Shown: piece by piece, positions 32,633 to 44,486 of the stretch
How the letters are laid out: every line of letters begins with the position of its first letter
Numbering within the stretch: position 1 is the first letter of the stretch
Source: Gonium pectorale
Lineage: Eukaryota; Chlorophyta; Chlorophyceae; Chlamydomonadales; Volvocaceae
DNA length: 64,000 nucleotides
Direction: 5' to 3'
Assembly: GCA_001584585.1 (NCBI GenBank)
Contig: LSYV01000036.1
Location: forward strand, 935,613 to 999,612
Position numbers and translations under genes: made by a program
Notes under the pieces: generated by a model
What the model was told of the DNA's origin: nothing
Seen by the model: the letters and a program-made list of their open reading frames with translations, nothing else
Databases searched by the model: none

Positions 32633-34195
32633 CTACCGCGGGTCGTCGCCCGGCGACGTGCGCATGTGCTCCAGGTTGGCCGAGTGCGCGGGGGAGCCGG
32701 AGACGTCCTGCTCGGCGCGCTTGGGGGCGGGCGAGGCGCCCTCCTCGCCCACGTGGTGCAGCTGCTGGACCACCTGCCGGGCGGTGGGACGTACGGGGGG
32801 GGGGGCACGTACGGGTAGGGTTGGGTTTGGCAGCGGAAAGTGTGTGACGCAGCGCAGCGGATTGAGGAGCTATGCCGTTGATACGAACGTACGACGCGGG
32901 TTTCTGTCGTGGTTGGGACGAGCATCAAGGGAGAATGTTTAATGCGATGCAGTCACACCGTCCTGACACACACTCACCCGGCCATGCTTACAAGTCCATA
33001 CATATAAGCTGTTCTACGCTGACCATGCGTGGATGCAATGAAAAACAGCATCAGGGCCCGGTGGCCGTCTCGTACATGTCTTGTACGGATGGTTAACTAA
33101 ATCGCATGGTGCAACCGGCGGGCCCACGCACAATGCAAGGCACCGCGTCAGGACATCGCGCCGCAGGTAGGCCAAGGACGCGCGCCCGTCGCCCGCTTCC
33201 TCTCCACGTGCCCCCTCTTCCTCCCGATAATAAACCCATGCGACGCACGACCACGTAACACCCTCTGCGAACCACCCCACCCCACCATCGCACACGCTTG
33301 TGCCCCCCCCCCGCAGACTGCGGTCGCCTTGAACCCGTACCCCTGGGTACCCATCCCACGCCTTCCAAGGTCCAACCCAATGAAGATGAAAAACAGGAAC
33401 CTGCAGAGAAAGAGGCAATGACCCCCGCCCCAGACTCCCCCTACCCCCGCGCCACGCCTTCCCAGTCGCAACCCAATGACCGCCGCCCCTCGCGCACGTA
33501 CGCTGATGGTGTGGCGCTGCAGGTGCTCCAGCTTCTCCGGCACCTGGGTGGTGTCGTCGTCGACGAGCTGCTCCGCCTTGACCACCGCCTCGGAGACGGA
33601 CGCCAGCGTCTCGTGCCAGCCCTCAGCGCCCTCCACGAAGTCGGGGGTCTCACCCTTGAGGGCCTGGGGGACGGGGGGCGCGGGGGGGGGGCGGGGCACG
33701 TGGGACGCGGTAGGGGGCGGGTGGTGGTGGTGGGAGATGAAACGCGCGAGCCGGCGACGGACGACGGGGAGCAGCGGCGCGGGTTGAGACGCAAGGCTCG
33801 AGCTGAGGGCCGGCGCACAGGTGCGTTCTTCTACCAATTTGTGTTACCAGATTGCGTGAATTATACATGGTTTGCTCACGCGCAACGAGTTGAGCATCGA
33901 GAACTGGCGGCCAACGCTCCGCCCTGCCGGGAAGGCTGACGAATCAAGCCTGCGAGCCCTAGTGCAGTTAATTGCCCCTGAAAGCGTGGCTCACCTTCTC
34001 CTTGTGATGTGCGAGCGACTTGGGGTCGTTGTCGCTCATATGGGAGCCTATGCCCGTCGCGCAGCCGGTTGAGACGCCGCGGCTGCTGCCGCCGCCCTGC
34101 AGCAGGCGGCCGGCCGCCTGGGCCGCCCGGCTGGGGCTGGAGCCTTGGCCATTGAAGGCAGACACGGCCAAGCGGCGCGCAGCGTTGAGCAGCAT
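32633..34195 (-). CDS. Small protein with mitochondrial-like presequence (W-x-x-x-LAS-x-SEA motif)
   Basis: Three phase-0 exons, 33995-34195, 33502-33663 and 32633-32773, give 167 aa. The first ~45 residues (MLLNAARRLAVSAFNGQG then Arg/Ser/Gly) lack acidic residues and look like a mitochondrial targeting sequence. The centre has SDNDPKSLAHHKEK and then GWHETLASVSEAVVKAEQ. This resembles a short conserved motif (GW-x-x-x-LAS-x-SEA-x-VKA) of small uncharacterised proteins in plants and fungi; the similarity is from memory and should be tested. The C-terminus is charged and probably disordered. No membrane helix is seen. It lies head to head with the MYND-finger relic. Confidence 0.65.
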
Positions 34196-35669
34196 TCTAG
34201 GTAGGTCGCGTGTGTTCAGCGCTGTCGGTAAATGTAGACCAAGTGATCAATGCAGTGCTGAAACGGCGTTTTGTGTAAGGCTTCTTCTAGCGGAACACTT
34301 CAGCAACAGCCGAAGATGCATCGGCGTCATCGAGTTCTGGAGCATCCAGCTAACCTGAAAATACCGCGGGATTTCATGTCGTTTTGCGCCTCATTGCACA
34401 AGCGCAATGCGAAACTCCTAATCTGGCGCACTCTGGTCCATGATTTCCAAGTGACCCACGGGTCATTTCCCGGGCCACATTGAGAGGACGCTTTCGCTCC
34501 TGGCTGTGGTCCTGAGTGACGAAATTGCAGCGGTTAGTAAAGCGTATGTCACTCGCTGTGGTCGGACAGCCGTGCACCGCGACGACAGGGGTCGCCAAAC
34601 TGAGCGCCATTCGTCTGCTCTACCCTGCAAAGTGGGGGCTGAGGGGGCAGGGAATGGAACGGCATGCGCTGCGGTGCCGCCTGGTGCTGACATGAAGATG
34701 GCATAACGCTGCGTGGGTGGCTTAGGAGGTGGCTGATCCTGACCACGCGCCCGGGGTGGGTGTGAGCCATGGCTCAATGTCTGTGGAGCCATTGAGCCAT
34801 GACCACCTGACAACTATCCCGGCTGCGTAGCTCACGGTGCGGTCACGGGATATTGCACGCTCAGATCACGAACCGCCCAACGTCATTGCTACTATTGCAC
34901 AGTGCGCCTGGTCGCGCTATCGTTTGTGTGTCGTAATACCTCCCCTAGGCCTTACGGCTTTGAGGCAGGAGCCCATCGGCTGGCGTGACCAGATGGGCAA
35001 ACTATCGGTCGTAAGACGAGTATCCGACGGCTGTTTGGCGGGTGGCGCGGCTGGGACAGCCACTGTGATGGCCCAACCTAACGAGTACGAGAGTACTTGA
35101 TTGTGTTGCAGCCACCGCTACCGTCACCACTGCTGATAGCCCTGCCGGGTTTACTCGGTCTTCAACGCATGCGCCCCGTCGTCGCCACCCTTAGCATTTC
35201 ATGGGAGCGTGGGAGATTTCGGCGGAGGGTCGGATGGTCTGGGTGAGTTGCACCGCGCTCCCCTCATGCCGATCGCACTGGGACGCGATCCGGAGGGACG
35301 GAATGTGCGGTTCCCCACTCGGCGACAGCGACATGTGGTGTATGTGTACGGTGTACGGCCATGATGGACACGAACAATAGTGCGATGGGAATCTGGCCCG
35401 ATCCCGATGCTGTCTGTCCATATAAAACCGGAAGTACATCTTGCTATAGTTGCGTCTGTAGAAGGCTCTGCTCGGATACCGGTACCGAGACCTGTACTCG
35501 TGTCGTGCCGAGTCGCTTGCAACCTCCTTACCTGAATTGCCAGGCTTTTCAGGTTAAAAACGCTTTGTCCAAAGAACCCACAGTTACCGTAACCTAGGAC
35601 TGATACATGGCGCACCTCGTGGGCGGCTGACCTGCTCTAGGGCGGGCTGAGGACTACCTACATCGCCAG
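34196..35669. other. Divergent intergenic region
   Basis: It separates two genes transcribed outward (minus-strand small protein, plus-strand MYND relic). A TATAAAA at 35421-35427 points toward the latter. No coding exon was recognised in the remaining 1.4 kb. Confidence 0.35.
35421..35427 (+). promoter_or_regulatory. Candidate TATA box of the MYND relic
   Basis: TATAAAA lies 243 bp upstream of the ATG at 35670, in the context gtccatataaaaccgg. Position and sequence fit a core promoter, but no transcript evidence is available. Confidence 0.35.
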
Positions 35670-38600
35670 ATGTCCGCTCGGCGCGCAGCCCGCGGCGCTC
35701 GTAGCGGCAGGGGCGCTGCCGGGACTGGGCCCGAACTTCCTTCCGTGCTTCCTGCCGAGCTCACAGACGCGCTGCGGCGCTTGTCCGCAGCCGTCAGCCC
35801 TCTTTCCGCCGGCCGTGGGAGCCCGGCTCAGGAAGGCGTTCAAGGTCATGCTCGCCTCTGGCCCGTCTGCGCGTCGCCGAGCTGTGGGCCGTCAGGCAGC
35901 CGCTGCCGACCGTGCGTAGCCTCACGTCGCACGTTGCGAGGCTCAAGGGACAGCCAGGCTGCGAGCCGTACAGCGCCATGTGCGGCCCCGCCTGCCTGCC
36001 GCTCCTCTGCCTCCTGGCCGCGTCGCTGCGCCTGTCGCCCGACGAGCTGCGCGGCGAGGGCGCCAAGGCCAAGCTGTGCTGCGCGATCGCCCACGATTCT
36101 GTGGACAGCGTCAGGAACTTCCTGCTGCCCCCGCAGCCGGGGACTGGTCTTATGCTCGCGCTCGTTCGTGGAGGCACGCTGCACGCCGCCGGGCGCCAGC
36201 TGGCAGCTCTTGCGGGGTCGCGAGAGGCAGTTGCAGCGACCGCAGCGGCATCGGCGATGGCCGCAGCAGGGGCCACATCGCCGTTCAAGTACGTCGCCAC
36301 CCTGCTCAATCTGGTGTACGACCTCATCTCAACGGCCTGCAGGGTCTGCCTGGCTTTGCCAGCGCCCGAGGCCCTGCAGCTGTGGGAGGAGCTGCTGGCC
36401 GCCCTTGCGGGCAGCGAGGCGCTGGAGCACGCGGGGCGGGCGCTGCTGCTGCTGCTGCTCCCGCCGTACGCGGACGGTGCAAATCCGGCTGCCGAGCTGC
36501 TGGAGGAAGCTGCCTTCGCCGCCAACGCCGCACACGTGAGGGCCGTGTACCTGTAGATCTCGAATCCCACGCGCGATGGCTAACATGGCCACAAAGCCGT
36601 CGTCGAGCTAGCGCCTGAGCGCCTGCGGCTCGTCACCTCCGGCCGCTGCGCGCGACACGCGGCGCTGTGCCTCGGCCTGACGGTGCTGTGCGACGTCGAC
36701 GGCGGCCCCGCCTACGGTATGCCGCCCGAGCTGCTCGCCGCGCTGCCCGCGGAATGGTCTAAACACCGTGCGCCGAGCTGCGATCCGCAGCCCACTGACG
36801 GCAGCCCAGAGTCTGAGCCTGCGGTCATCATGAGCGGCTACGCGTCTCTGCAGCTCCGTGGCATGGTCGCCATTGCGGGCCTCGTAGAGCTGCCGCCCCC
36901 CGGCCGGCGAGCGACCCTGGAGCTGCTGCGGCGCGTCGGCTGGCTGGCGGTGGCCTCGGCGCGGCAGCTGACGTGGGTGCTGACGGGGGAGGACTGGAAT
37001 GGCAGCGGCAGCGGCGGCGGCGGCGCTTGGAGCCGCGTTTTGCCGGCGGATGAGGTCTTCATGGTGGCCATTGAGGCCCTGCAGTACTCCTGGCGTGCCC
37101 TGCCGGAGCGCAGGGGAGCGCCGGAGGCCGACGCCCTGCGGGCGGCCGAGGAAGCGGGCTTGTGGCAACTGGCAGCAGCCATCGCCGCAGACGTCATGCC
37201 GTATGCAACTGCCTACTTTCAAGTGGACATGCTCAGTCGCAACCTGGCGTTGCCCCAGGGGCGCTTGCTGATCCGCAGCGGTGAGGAGTGGGGATGCTGT
37301 GGGCAGCAGAGACGGAAGGGCTGCTGGAGACCTTGGGCAGAGAGAGGGTCATGGGCTAGATCACATTTGCGGCATTTCTGATGGGTATCACAAAACACGG
37401 GGTTGACGCGACACAAGACCGGGGCAGGAGTCGGGGCTTGCGAACAAGTCTGATTCGCGTTGCAGTACTGGTCCTTTCTGCCGACCGAGCCGCCCCCCGC
37501 AGTCGCGGCAGCGCTGGACGGCGGCGTGCTGCCCTGCCTGGAGCGCCTGATGCGCCGCGCCGGCCGGAACCCTCAGGGACGGGAGGCCTCCCTGCTGCTG
37601 GCGTTGGGGAACCTCGGAGGCTTCTGGCCGTACCTGGCGCCGCTGCTGGCGTACGGCGATCCGCGTCAGGGGGCGGCGCTGCTGGTTACACTGGGCAAGC
37701 TGCTGCGGACCGTCGGCCCGCAGGCCATCCTTGCTAGCTGGGGGTCTGGGAGCCTCAGCGACCTGGGCTTCCTGCAAGCGGTCTTCGACATCCTTCGCGA
37801 AGCGCCGCTGGCGGACGCTGCAGGTGCGGCTCCCGGGGAGGGCCTCTCGACCGCCTCGCAGCAGCTGCTCTGCCTGCTCTGCTGCGCCGCCTGCCAGTGG
37901 CTTCCGCAGCTGTCGCGGGCCGTCGTGTTGGAGGAGACGTCAGGGGCGCTGGACGCGGGGATGCCCGCCCCTATCCTAAGGTGGCTGCATCTTCTGGACG
38001 CCTGCTGCATCTCCCGGCCTGCCACGCCCGCGAGATCCACGCATGCCCACGAAACGGGCAGCGGTACAGCTGCGGCACTGAGGCGGCGGCGGACGGCGGC
38101 GCTGAGGCGGCGGCGGACCGTAGGGGCGGGGCGGCAGCTGATGGCGGGGTGGCGGCGGCAGGCGACGGTGGATGGCGGGCGCTGCTGCTTGAGGAGGTGT
38201 GCGCGGTGCCGCTGCTGGACGCGGCCCTGCGGTTGGTCCGGCGCCTGTCGGGCGCGGATGAGGACCTTCGACGGCCCTACCTGCTCTGCCTCGTGAACAC
38301 CTGCTCCGCCGTCGCTGCAATCTACACGGAGCCAGGGCCGCTTGCAGAGTACTCAACCGCGGAAGCTACCCGCCCGGCGCAGAGCAGCCCGGAACGGGCC
38401 GCAACGGTCTCAGTCGGTTGGGGCGTCCATAGAGCAAAGGGGGCGGTGAATGGCCTCACGTCCGCCAGCGCGGGGCCCTCGGGCAGCACCGCAGCCGCCG
38501 GTGGCACCCCTGCCCGGCTGCAGCTGCCCTGGCGGCCGGAGCTGCTGCGGGAGGCGGCGGCCCAGCTGCGGTCGTGCGAAGAGCGTGACGTCGCGGCGGA

Positions 38601-38910
38601 GGCGGAGCGGCTGGCAGCGTACACAATGCGGCGGGGTGCCGGCGGCGCGTACCAGACCCGTTTGCGTGAGCGCTCGCCCCTGGCGTCCGCCCTGCCGCCG
38701 CCGGCCGAGGCGCGCCGCCTGCTGCCGGCCCAGTGCGCCAACCCCGCCTGCGCCAACCTGGAGGGCGATAGCGAGGCTGACCTGGCGCTCAAGGTGTGCG
38801 CGCGGTGCGGGTCGGTGGGCTACTGCTGCCGGCCCTGCCAGACGGCGCACTGGCGGGCGGGGCATAAGGAGGCGTGCGGCAGCAGGCGGGACCGTGCGTC
38901 GGAAGCATGA
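35670..38910 (+). pseudogene. MYND zinc-finger protein relic (broken paralogue of the 44487-47907 gene)
   Basis: The coding signal runs in paralogue order: ATG at 35670 (MSARRAARGARSGRG), then SPLARLRVAEL, LAPERLRLVTSG, GPAYGMPPELLAALP, WPYLAPLLAYGDPRQ, GGWRALLLEE and a full MYND finger (CANPAC, CARCG, GYCCRPC, HWRAGHKEAC), with stop at 38910. The frame changes three times without an intron that explains it: near 35830, across the 37281-37465 intron (donor phase 1, acceptor phase 0), and near 38050-38130 in a GCG-rich run. A 72-bp piece at 36536-36607 has in-frame stops unless it is spliced out. The intact paralogue has about 81 coding bases there. Sequencing or assembly errors could account for some changes, but several independent ones suggest decay. 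Confidence 0.7.
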
Positions 38911-40639
38911 GACCTGGTTGCACCTAGTTGCCGGCTAAGGTGGGGAGGGAGGGGAGAGTGGAGAGACGGGCGGCGGGGCCCATGCATTGGAAGCCTGGGC
39001 AGTTGCGTTTCATGGCGGCCATGGACGGGGGGAATGGGATGAATTACGAGTTGGGCGCCAGCAGGAGGGGGGAAAGGAAGGTCTCCCTGTCAGGCGCCCT
39101 TGTGCGTTACGCAGGTGCAGGTGTCCAGTCGGAGAGCCTACCGAACAGACGCGTGTGGGAACACACCCTGGGCGGCTGTTGGGGGGAGGGGGGCTCGTGG
39201 ATGGGGCACGTCATGTGCTCTCCGCAGGTGCGGGCTGCACAGGCGCCCGCTCATGGCTGTGTCATATGACAGGTAACCGAGGGTGGTCAAGGCAGCCTCC
39301 GTGGCCTCTTGGCCGGAAGGTCGGATGTGCGGCTGCGTGGGCGGGCCCGGGGGCCATGACGCCCATGAGCACACGCTCTGCCTCTACAATTTGACAAGGC
39401 CGGTGGGGCCGCGACGATCGCGGCCAGGACAGTCGCGGCCGGACGCGTGCTGAGGTCGGTGTCCCGGAAGGGGCAAAGAAACGCGCGAACCGGGTCTCCG
39501 TGATATCCAAGGACCGACAAGCAAGGGGTACCGTATCGCAATGCGGTGCGGGCAGCTGCGGGGCCCCCCGTGTTTGGTGCGCCGCCAGCAGACTGGTAAA
39601 CTGTTGCGGAGGTGCGCCTGCAGGGCGCAGGGCAGTTTGGGTCGTGGGCGGGCTCACTGGCGCGGGGCAGGCCAGGCTCCTGGCGCCGTTCGATCCCGTG
39701 ATCGTCCTGGGTGCTTTTGCTTTGGCTGTGGGCTCAACCACACGACCGCAATGGGGGCAGGAGCCTCCCTTCCACGGTGTCCGTGGAAGACAGCTCGCCG
39801 TCGGCATGGGACGATCTTTCTCCAGACACCGTGACGGCTTCCTAAGCGGCCGGCCGGACTGTCCGCTGCTACAGGTGAGTTACGGCATGCGGGCGTGCTG
39901 TACGACATGCGCGTACATTCGTTGCCAGGGCATCGCCGCGACCCCTAGCGCGCCCCGGCCTGGGTACCTTGGACGTTTGCGATTCGGCCCTATCGACACG
40001 CTCCGTGGGGTCCACATCGTAGCTTGCCGCTTCACATGTGCGCAAATACGGTGTCTCACCCACGAGTTTGGAGACAGTCTTGTCCTTTTCCCCGCCTGCC
40101 ATGCCCGCCCGCAATCGTTTTGCCCGCGGGTTTATGCGCCCGGCGCTGCTGTTCCTTTAGGGATCGGGGCAGAGCTCTTCCTGCCCGCCAGAGGCGCACG
40201 TTTCGCCAGCGGAAGGCTAGCTGTCGCATGTCGATGGGCGATTAGGGGTGGGAGGAGCGACGGCTACGGTGCGCTCCAGCCGGATGCTTGAGATGCTGGT
40301 AGCGGCGCAGCAGACAACCCCTTTTTGACGTCGCGGCATCGGTATTCCGTTCCTGTACGGCGGCTGTGGAGGGCCGGCATGTGCCCCGAGGGCATGTGAG
40401 TGAGGAACCACTGAGGTTTGCTGTCTGAGGATTGATGTTTTGGGGTAGGGTGGACTGAGGGGGCCGTAAGTGACGGTGACGGCTGCTGCCGAGGCCAGTG
40501 TCAGATGCGGGCTGTAGCCAGAGTTGCCGTATCGTACGTGTATCGTACGTGCCCCCTCCGCGGCTCTGCAGCCCAGTCGCGTGAGGAGTCTCGTTTGACG
40601 GATGCTGGGTTGTCCATCTCAGAGGTGTGCAGAAAAGGA

Positions 40640-40760
40640 AACGGAAACAGGGAAGGCAGCCTCTACGGTCATACACACCCGGGGGGCGCGATGTTTCCAG
40701 CAGGGCGCAATGTACAGGGCATGGCGGGCGAGGGAGACGAGCAGGCAAGCACGTGTTTGC
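40640..40760 (+). repeat. Dispersed repeat, copy b
   Basis: Core reads gaaggcagcctctacg, then gatgtttccagcagggcgc, then ggcatggcgggcgagggaga. It matches the minus strand at 42600-42745 and, more diverged, the plus strand at 43440-43565; a weaker copy lies at 372-500. No open frame is conserved, which suggests a short interspersed or non-autonomous element. Confidence 0.7.
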
Positions 40761-41389
40761 AAGCTAGTCCTCTTATGGGGTGTCTGTGGTTAAGGGAAAG
40801 TTCTGTGAGATGTGAAAGACCGGAGGTCCTTAATCATACGGGGGTATGGGTGTGGGAGGGAAGGGTGGCAACGTGGGGACGCCTCCTTGTTCCTAGCGAC
40901 ACGAGAATGCCAGCGGCGCGGTCGTTCTAGGTTGGTGGTGAGGCGGCGGAGGGCGGCAGAGATGAGAAGCAGCGCTTACGAACGCTGCCAACGGCAATGA
41001 CGGGAACAGGGAAACGAACCGCCATTGCACGGCCCACACCTGGGTCATGGCGACGGCTAGCAAGGGGTACAGGGCACGTAAGTGCTCTGAACCGCGGCTG
41101 CTTACTGTGGCCATGTCGACCTGTGCAAAGCTGTAATCCTTGTACCGTCAATCCAGACAACAAAAGAAGGGGTAAAAGCGTCACAGCTGCTGCAAAAGGG
41201 CGGAGCGCCGTTCAACGCATACAGGCCTGTAAGCCATGACAGGCAGTGGAAGCTGGGCTCAGATGAGACAAACAGGAAGATGCAGATAAGCGCACCGTGT
41301 GGCGAGAGAGTGTGGTGTGGCTCCAGGGGCGGGGGCATAATGGTGGCGCCTTGCGCCCGCGGCCTCGCGCACCCGACACGGGCAGCCCC

Positions 41390-41710
41390 ACACCCGATTC
41401 GGCCGCCAAGGTGGAGTGGCTGGAGGCGCAGGGCTGTCCCGGCGGCGCCGGCGCGGTGGAGGCGGCCGCGGGTGGTCCGGTCGCGGCGGCCTGTCTGGCC
41501 TGGCTGCTGGAGGCGGGCTGCCGGCTAGACCCGCCGGCGGCTTGGGCGGTGATGGGGGCGGGGCGCGCAGGACGCGTGGAGCAGGTTTTGAGTGGGAGTG
41601 GGCTGCGGCGAGGGCGGCGGTGCCACCGAGTGGGTGATGACCAAAGAGGGCTGCATGCTGGGGCGGGGGGCGCGATGAGGGCGGCAGGGGATGCCACGGT
41701 GCCAGCCCTC
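41390..41710 (+). pseudogene. Ankyrin-like repeat fragment
   Basis: The plus-strand frame contains VEWLEAQGCPGG, then about 30 residues later LAWLLEAGCRLDPPAAW, then AGRAGRVEQVL. This WLE-x-GCP rhythm is typical of the large algal ankyrin-repeat families. Only about two repeats are present, without a convincing start, splice sites or 3' end, so it is read as a gene fragment. It could instead be one exon of an unrecognised gene. Confidence 0.5.
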
Positions 41711-42599
41711 GCCCCGTGAATGGGCACGGGCTCTGCATCAGTGCCGCACATGCTGCCTTCATGCAGCAGGGGTGGCGGTGCAGAGTAGCGATGAGGTGGG
41801 CGACGGTATGTGTGTGTGTGTGGGGTGCGCAAACGGTGGCAGGGGGGGCGTACAGGGATGGAGGGTACGAGGAGCGGGCATACATAGAGTGTGTGACCCC
41901 GCCTTGTTGGTGCGTGGTGGGTGCGCTCCCCGGGGTGCGTACGGTACCTCTGGGGCAGTAGACCAGGGCAAGCTTCGCGGCTGGGGGATGGCGGGGCCGC
42001 CAGCAGAGGCGTGCTTCACATCCGCAGCCTCCGCAGCAGGCCGAGCACCAGGGGAGCTTGCGTTTGTTCATTTCACAACGCTGGTTGGCGTTGTGGGCCG
42101 GCGCCCAACGCGTACGGCAGTCCAGTACGGCCGGCCTGGCAGATAGAGCAGGCGGTAGATAGGCTGTGCAATGAAGCACATACCATGTTTTTTGGCTGTA
42201 AGTTGCTGATGAATCAAGAGTCCTTGCGTCTGCGCGTCCGTTGCTTCATCTTGCAGCCTATGCATCGCATCCTGCACCCGAGGCGGAATGCCGACCAGGC
42301 CGGTCCTCGCGCCATCCGGCGCCCACGGACCTATCACCCCGTGTGCACCCCCGCCGTCTCCCCCGCCAGCCATGCGTGCACACCTCGGCCCAACACGCAA
42401 CAGTCAAACCGCTCACCCGCTCACCTGGAGCATGCACGCATGCAGCGGCGTTCCCCTAACGTGTCCGGTCCTGCCAGCTTGGGTGTTTCGGTACTGAGTC
42501 TGTGTTAGTCGCAGGCTCCACGCATGGTGCGTGGTGATGCCCTCTCCCTGGACCCTACCCCTGCCCTTGCAGCACCTGCGCTGCATTGCTGAGCGAGGT

Positions 42600-42745
42600 C
42601 AGCACCCAATCCATGGCCCGTCTGCTCGTGTTGTCGTGTACCTCTCCCGCCATGCCTTGTACTCGGCGCCCTGCTGGAAACATCACACACTCGGGTACGT
42701 ATGTCCGTAGAGGCTGCCTTCCCCGTTTCTGGTTCTCTTTATTTT
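42600..42745 (-). repeat. Dispersed repeat, copy c
   Basis: On the minus strand it reads ggggaaggcagcctctacgg, then gatgtttccagcagggcgcc, then ggcatggcgggagagg, close to copy b. It is inverted relative to the other two copies in the spacer. Confidence 0.7.
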
Positions 42746-43439
42746 CCAATCCACGCTGTGCCCAGCCCGGCCGGTCCGCAGTCCGCGTCCACATGTGGGC
42801 GCCATGTGCAGCTCCAAAAGCACGGGAGTTCCCCTCTGTTCAAAAGCAAGGTGTAGGAGCAGGGGTCCGACTGCCATGTGCCCTCCTCCCGCACAGCTCG
42901 GACGACACCGTACCTGGTTACCTGTCGCAAGACGCCCATGGAATGCAAGCGCGCAAGTCACACAAGGTACGGCAAGACGTACGGTACGTGCATGTCAACT
43001 GCGCCCGACCGGCGATCGACGAAATGGTGATTCTCTGCCACTCTGTAAGGCAGACATGCGCGCGCTTGGGAGTTGGGACTCGGGACCTGCATGAGCTGGT
43101 GTGTTGGCTGAATGAATCGGCTGTTTAACCGACCCCACGAACGCTGGCGCTGCCGGCAGCCCCCCCAATCAAACACATGCTGCTGCCACCCGCAAGCGTT
43201 GCACCTTACACGCAGCCGCGATGTTTGGGGGCGTACATATGCGTATGGGGGAAGGGGTTGAGCGTACGACGGCGATGAGCTTGCCTGCGTTGCGGCTGTC
43301 TTGTGTCGCCGTGCGCCAGCTAACGTGGGAACCTGTATGGCAGTATGGGTTTCTCCCGGCGTGCGGTTGGGTGCAGTACTGCAGTTGGCACGGCGGCTCG
43401 CCACGCAGGACCGCAGCTGGCACTAGTATGCGAACAACA

Positions 43440-43565
43440 AGAAGACATAAACAGGGAAGACTCTCTACGTCTGAAGGACCTACACACCCGAAGGTGCTAC
43501 GTATCCATCCTGGCGCCCTGGTACACGGCATGGCGGGCGAAGGAGACGAGCAGACGGGCATGAGC
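43440..43565 (+). repeat. Dispersed repeat, copy d
   Basis: Shares acagggaagactctctacg, a diverged middle (ctacgtatccatcctggcgc) and cggcatggcgggcgaaggag with copies b and c. It is more diverged in the middle than at its ends. Confidence 0.6.
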
Positions 43566-44486
43566 GCACCCGGGTGTTATGGTTATGTTTTGGCGAGGTT
43601 TGGTGGCAATGCTCTGCTGGGTTAAAAAACAGACCTCTGCTGCATTTAAAACGGCGCTTGCTCATAGACCCGCGCCAGCGCGCCTCGAGTCACTCCATCT
43701 TGGCCCGCCAGTCGGGTGGCAGCCGCCAGGACTGCCCAGACCGGAAGCTGCTGACGAAGCATGCGCTGCCCCTGAGGCCCCGTCTGCTGGTGTCATGGCT
43801 CCTGCGGCAGGCTCGCTCTGTATGCAATGATACCGATCCTGTCAGGAACACCAACAAAACACATGCGATGCTGAGCACCAGAACACGTCCGACACGAGAC
43901 CTGGTCAGCGAAACATGGGTGGCATCGCACGACGCTTGCAAGGACGGGTGGTCCTGCCTGCATGGGATTAGTAGCCCGCCGACAAGCTGCTGCTATGCCG
44001 TTATTGAAGTGCCAAATGGTCAGCGGCCAAACTGCCAACGGCCAAAGTGCTTGCGGATCCTGTAGGTGCGTGCCTGCCGTCGGCGCCCCCCCCCCACTCC
44101 AACGCCATTTCGCGGCGGTGCAGCTCAACATGGCAGCCGGCGCCGGCCCGCAACACAAGATGCAAACCTTTACCGGCCGCCAAAGCCTTCGTAGCATTCA
44201 AGTGCCTGCCAACCCTACCACTCAGCCGCGACAAACATATGATCTGGCCCGACCCTCCATAGGCAGCACAGATGGAGCTGAGGCCCAACGTTGTCCGTCG
44301 TACTTGGATGCAATACACTGCAGTGCGTACCAGGGCGGAAAGCCTCCGGCGTACCAGAAGGAAAGCACCGTAACCCGCCAGGGACATGCAACATTCCGTA
44401 CACACGTGTACGTCTCGCTGCACCACCAATGTCCTGCCAATGTACTTGTGCCCCGCTCGTCTGCTGCTCCGGGTCAGCCAAGTTCA

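Larger units (their letters stand above)
38911..44486. other. 5.6-kb spacer between convergent MYND paralogues
   Basis: It holds three copies of a dispersed repeat (about 40640-40760 plus, 42600-42745 minus, 43440-43565 plus) and an ankyrin-like relic near 41390. Several long open frames exist, but their codons look like GC-rich non-coding DNA and none was recognised. A minus-strand frame around 42070-42400 reads like ordinary protein (VGIPPRVQDAMHRLQDEAT) and could be a lone exon. Confidence 0.45.

Noticed and set aside
39500..40291. Plus-strand open frame of 263 codons in the MYND spacer
   Set aside because: No family resemblance, no splice signals, amino-acid mix typical of translated GC-rich spacer.
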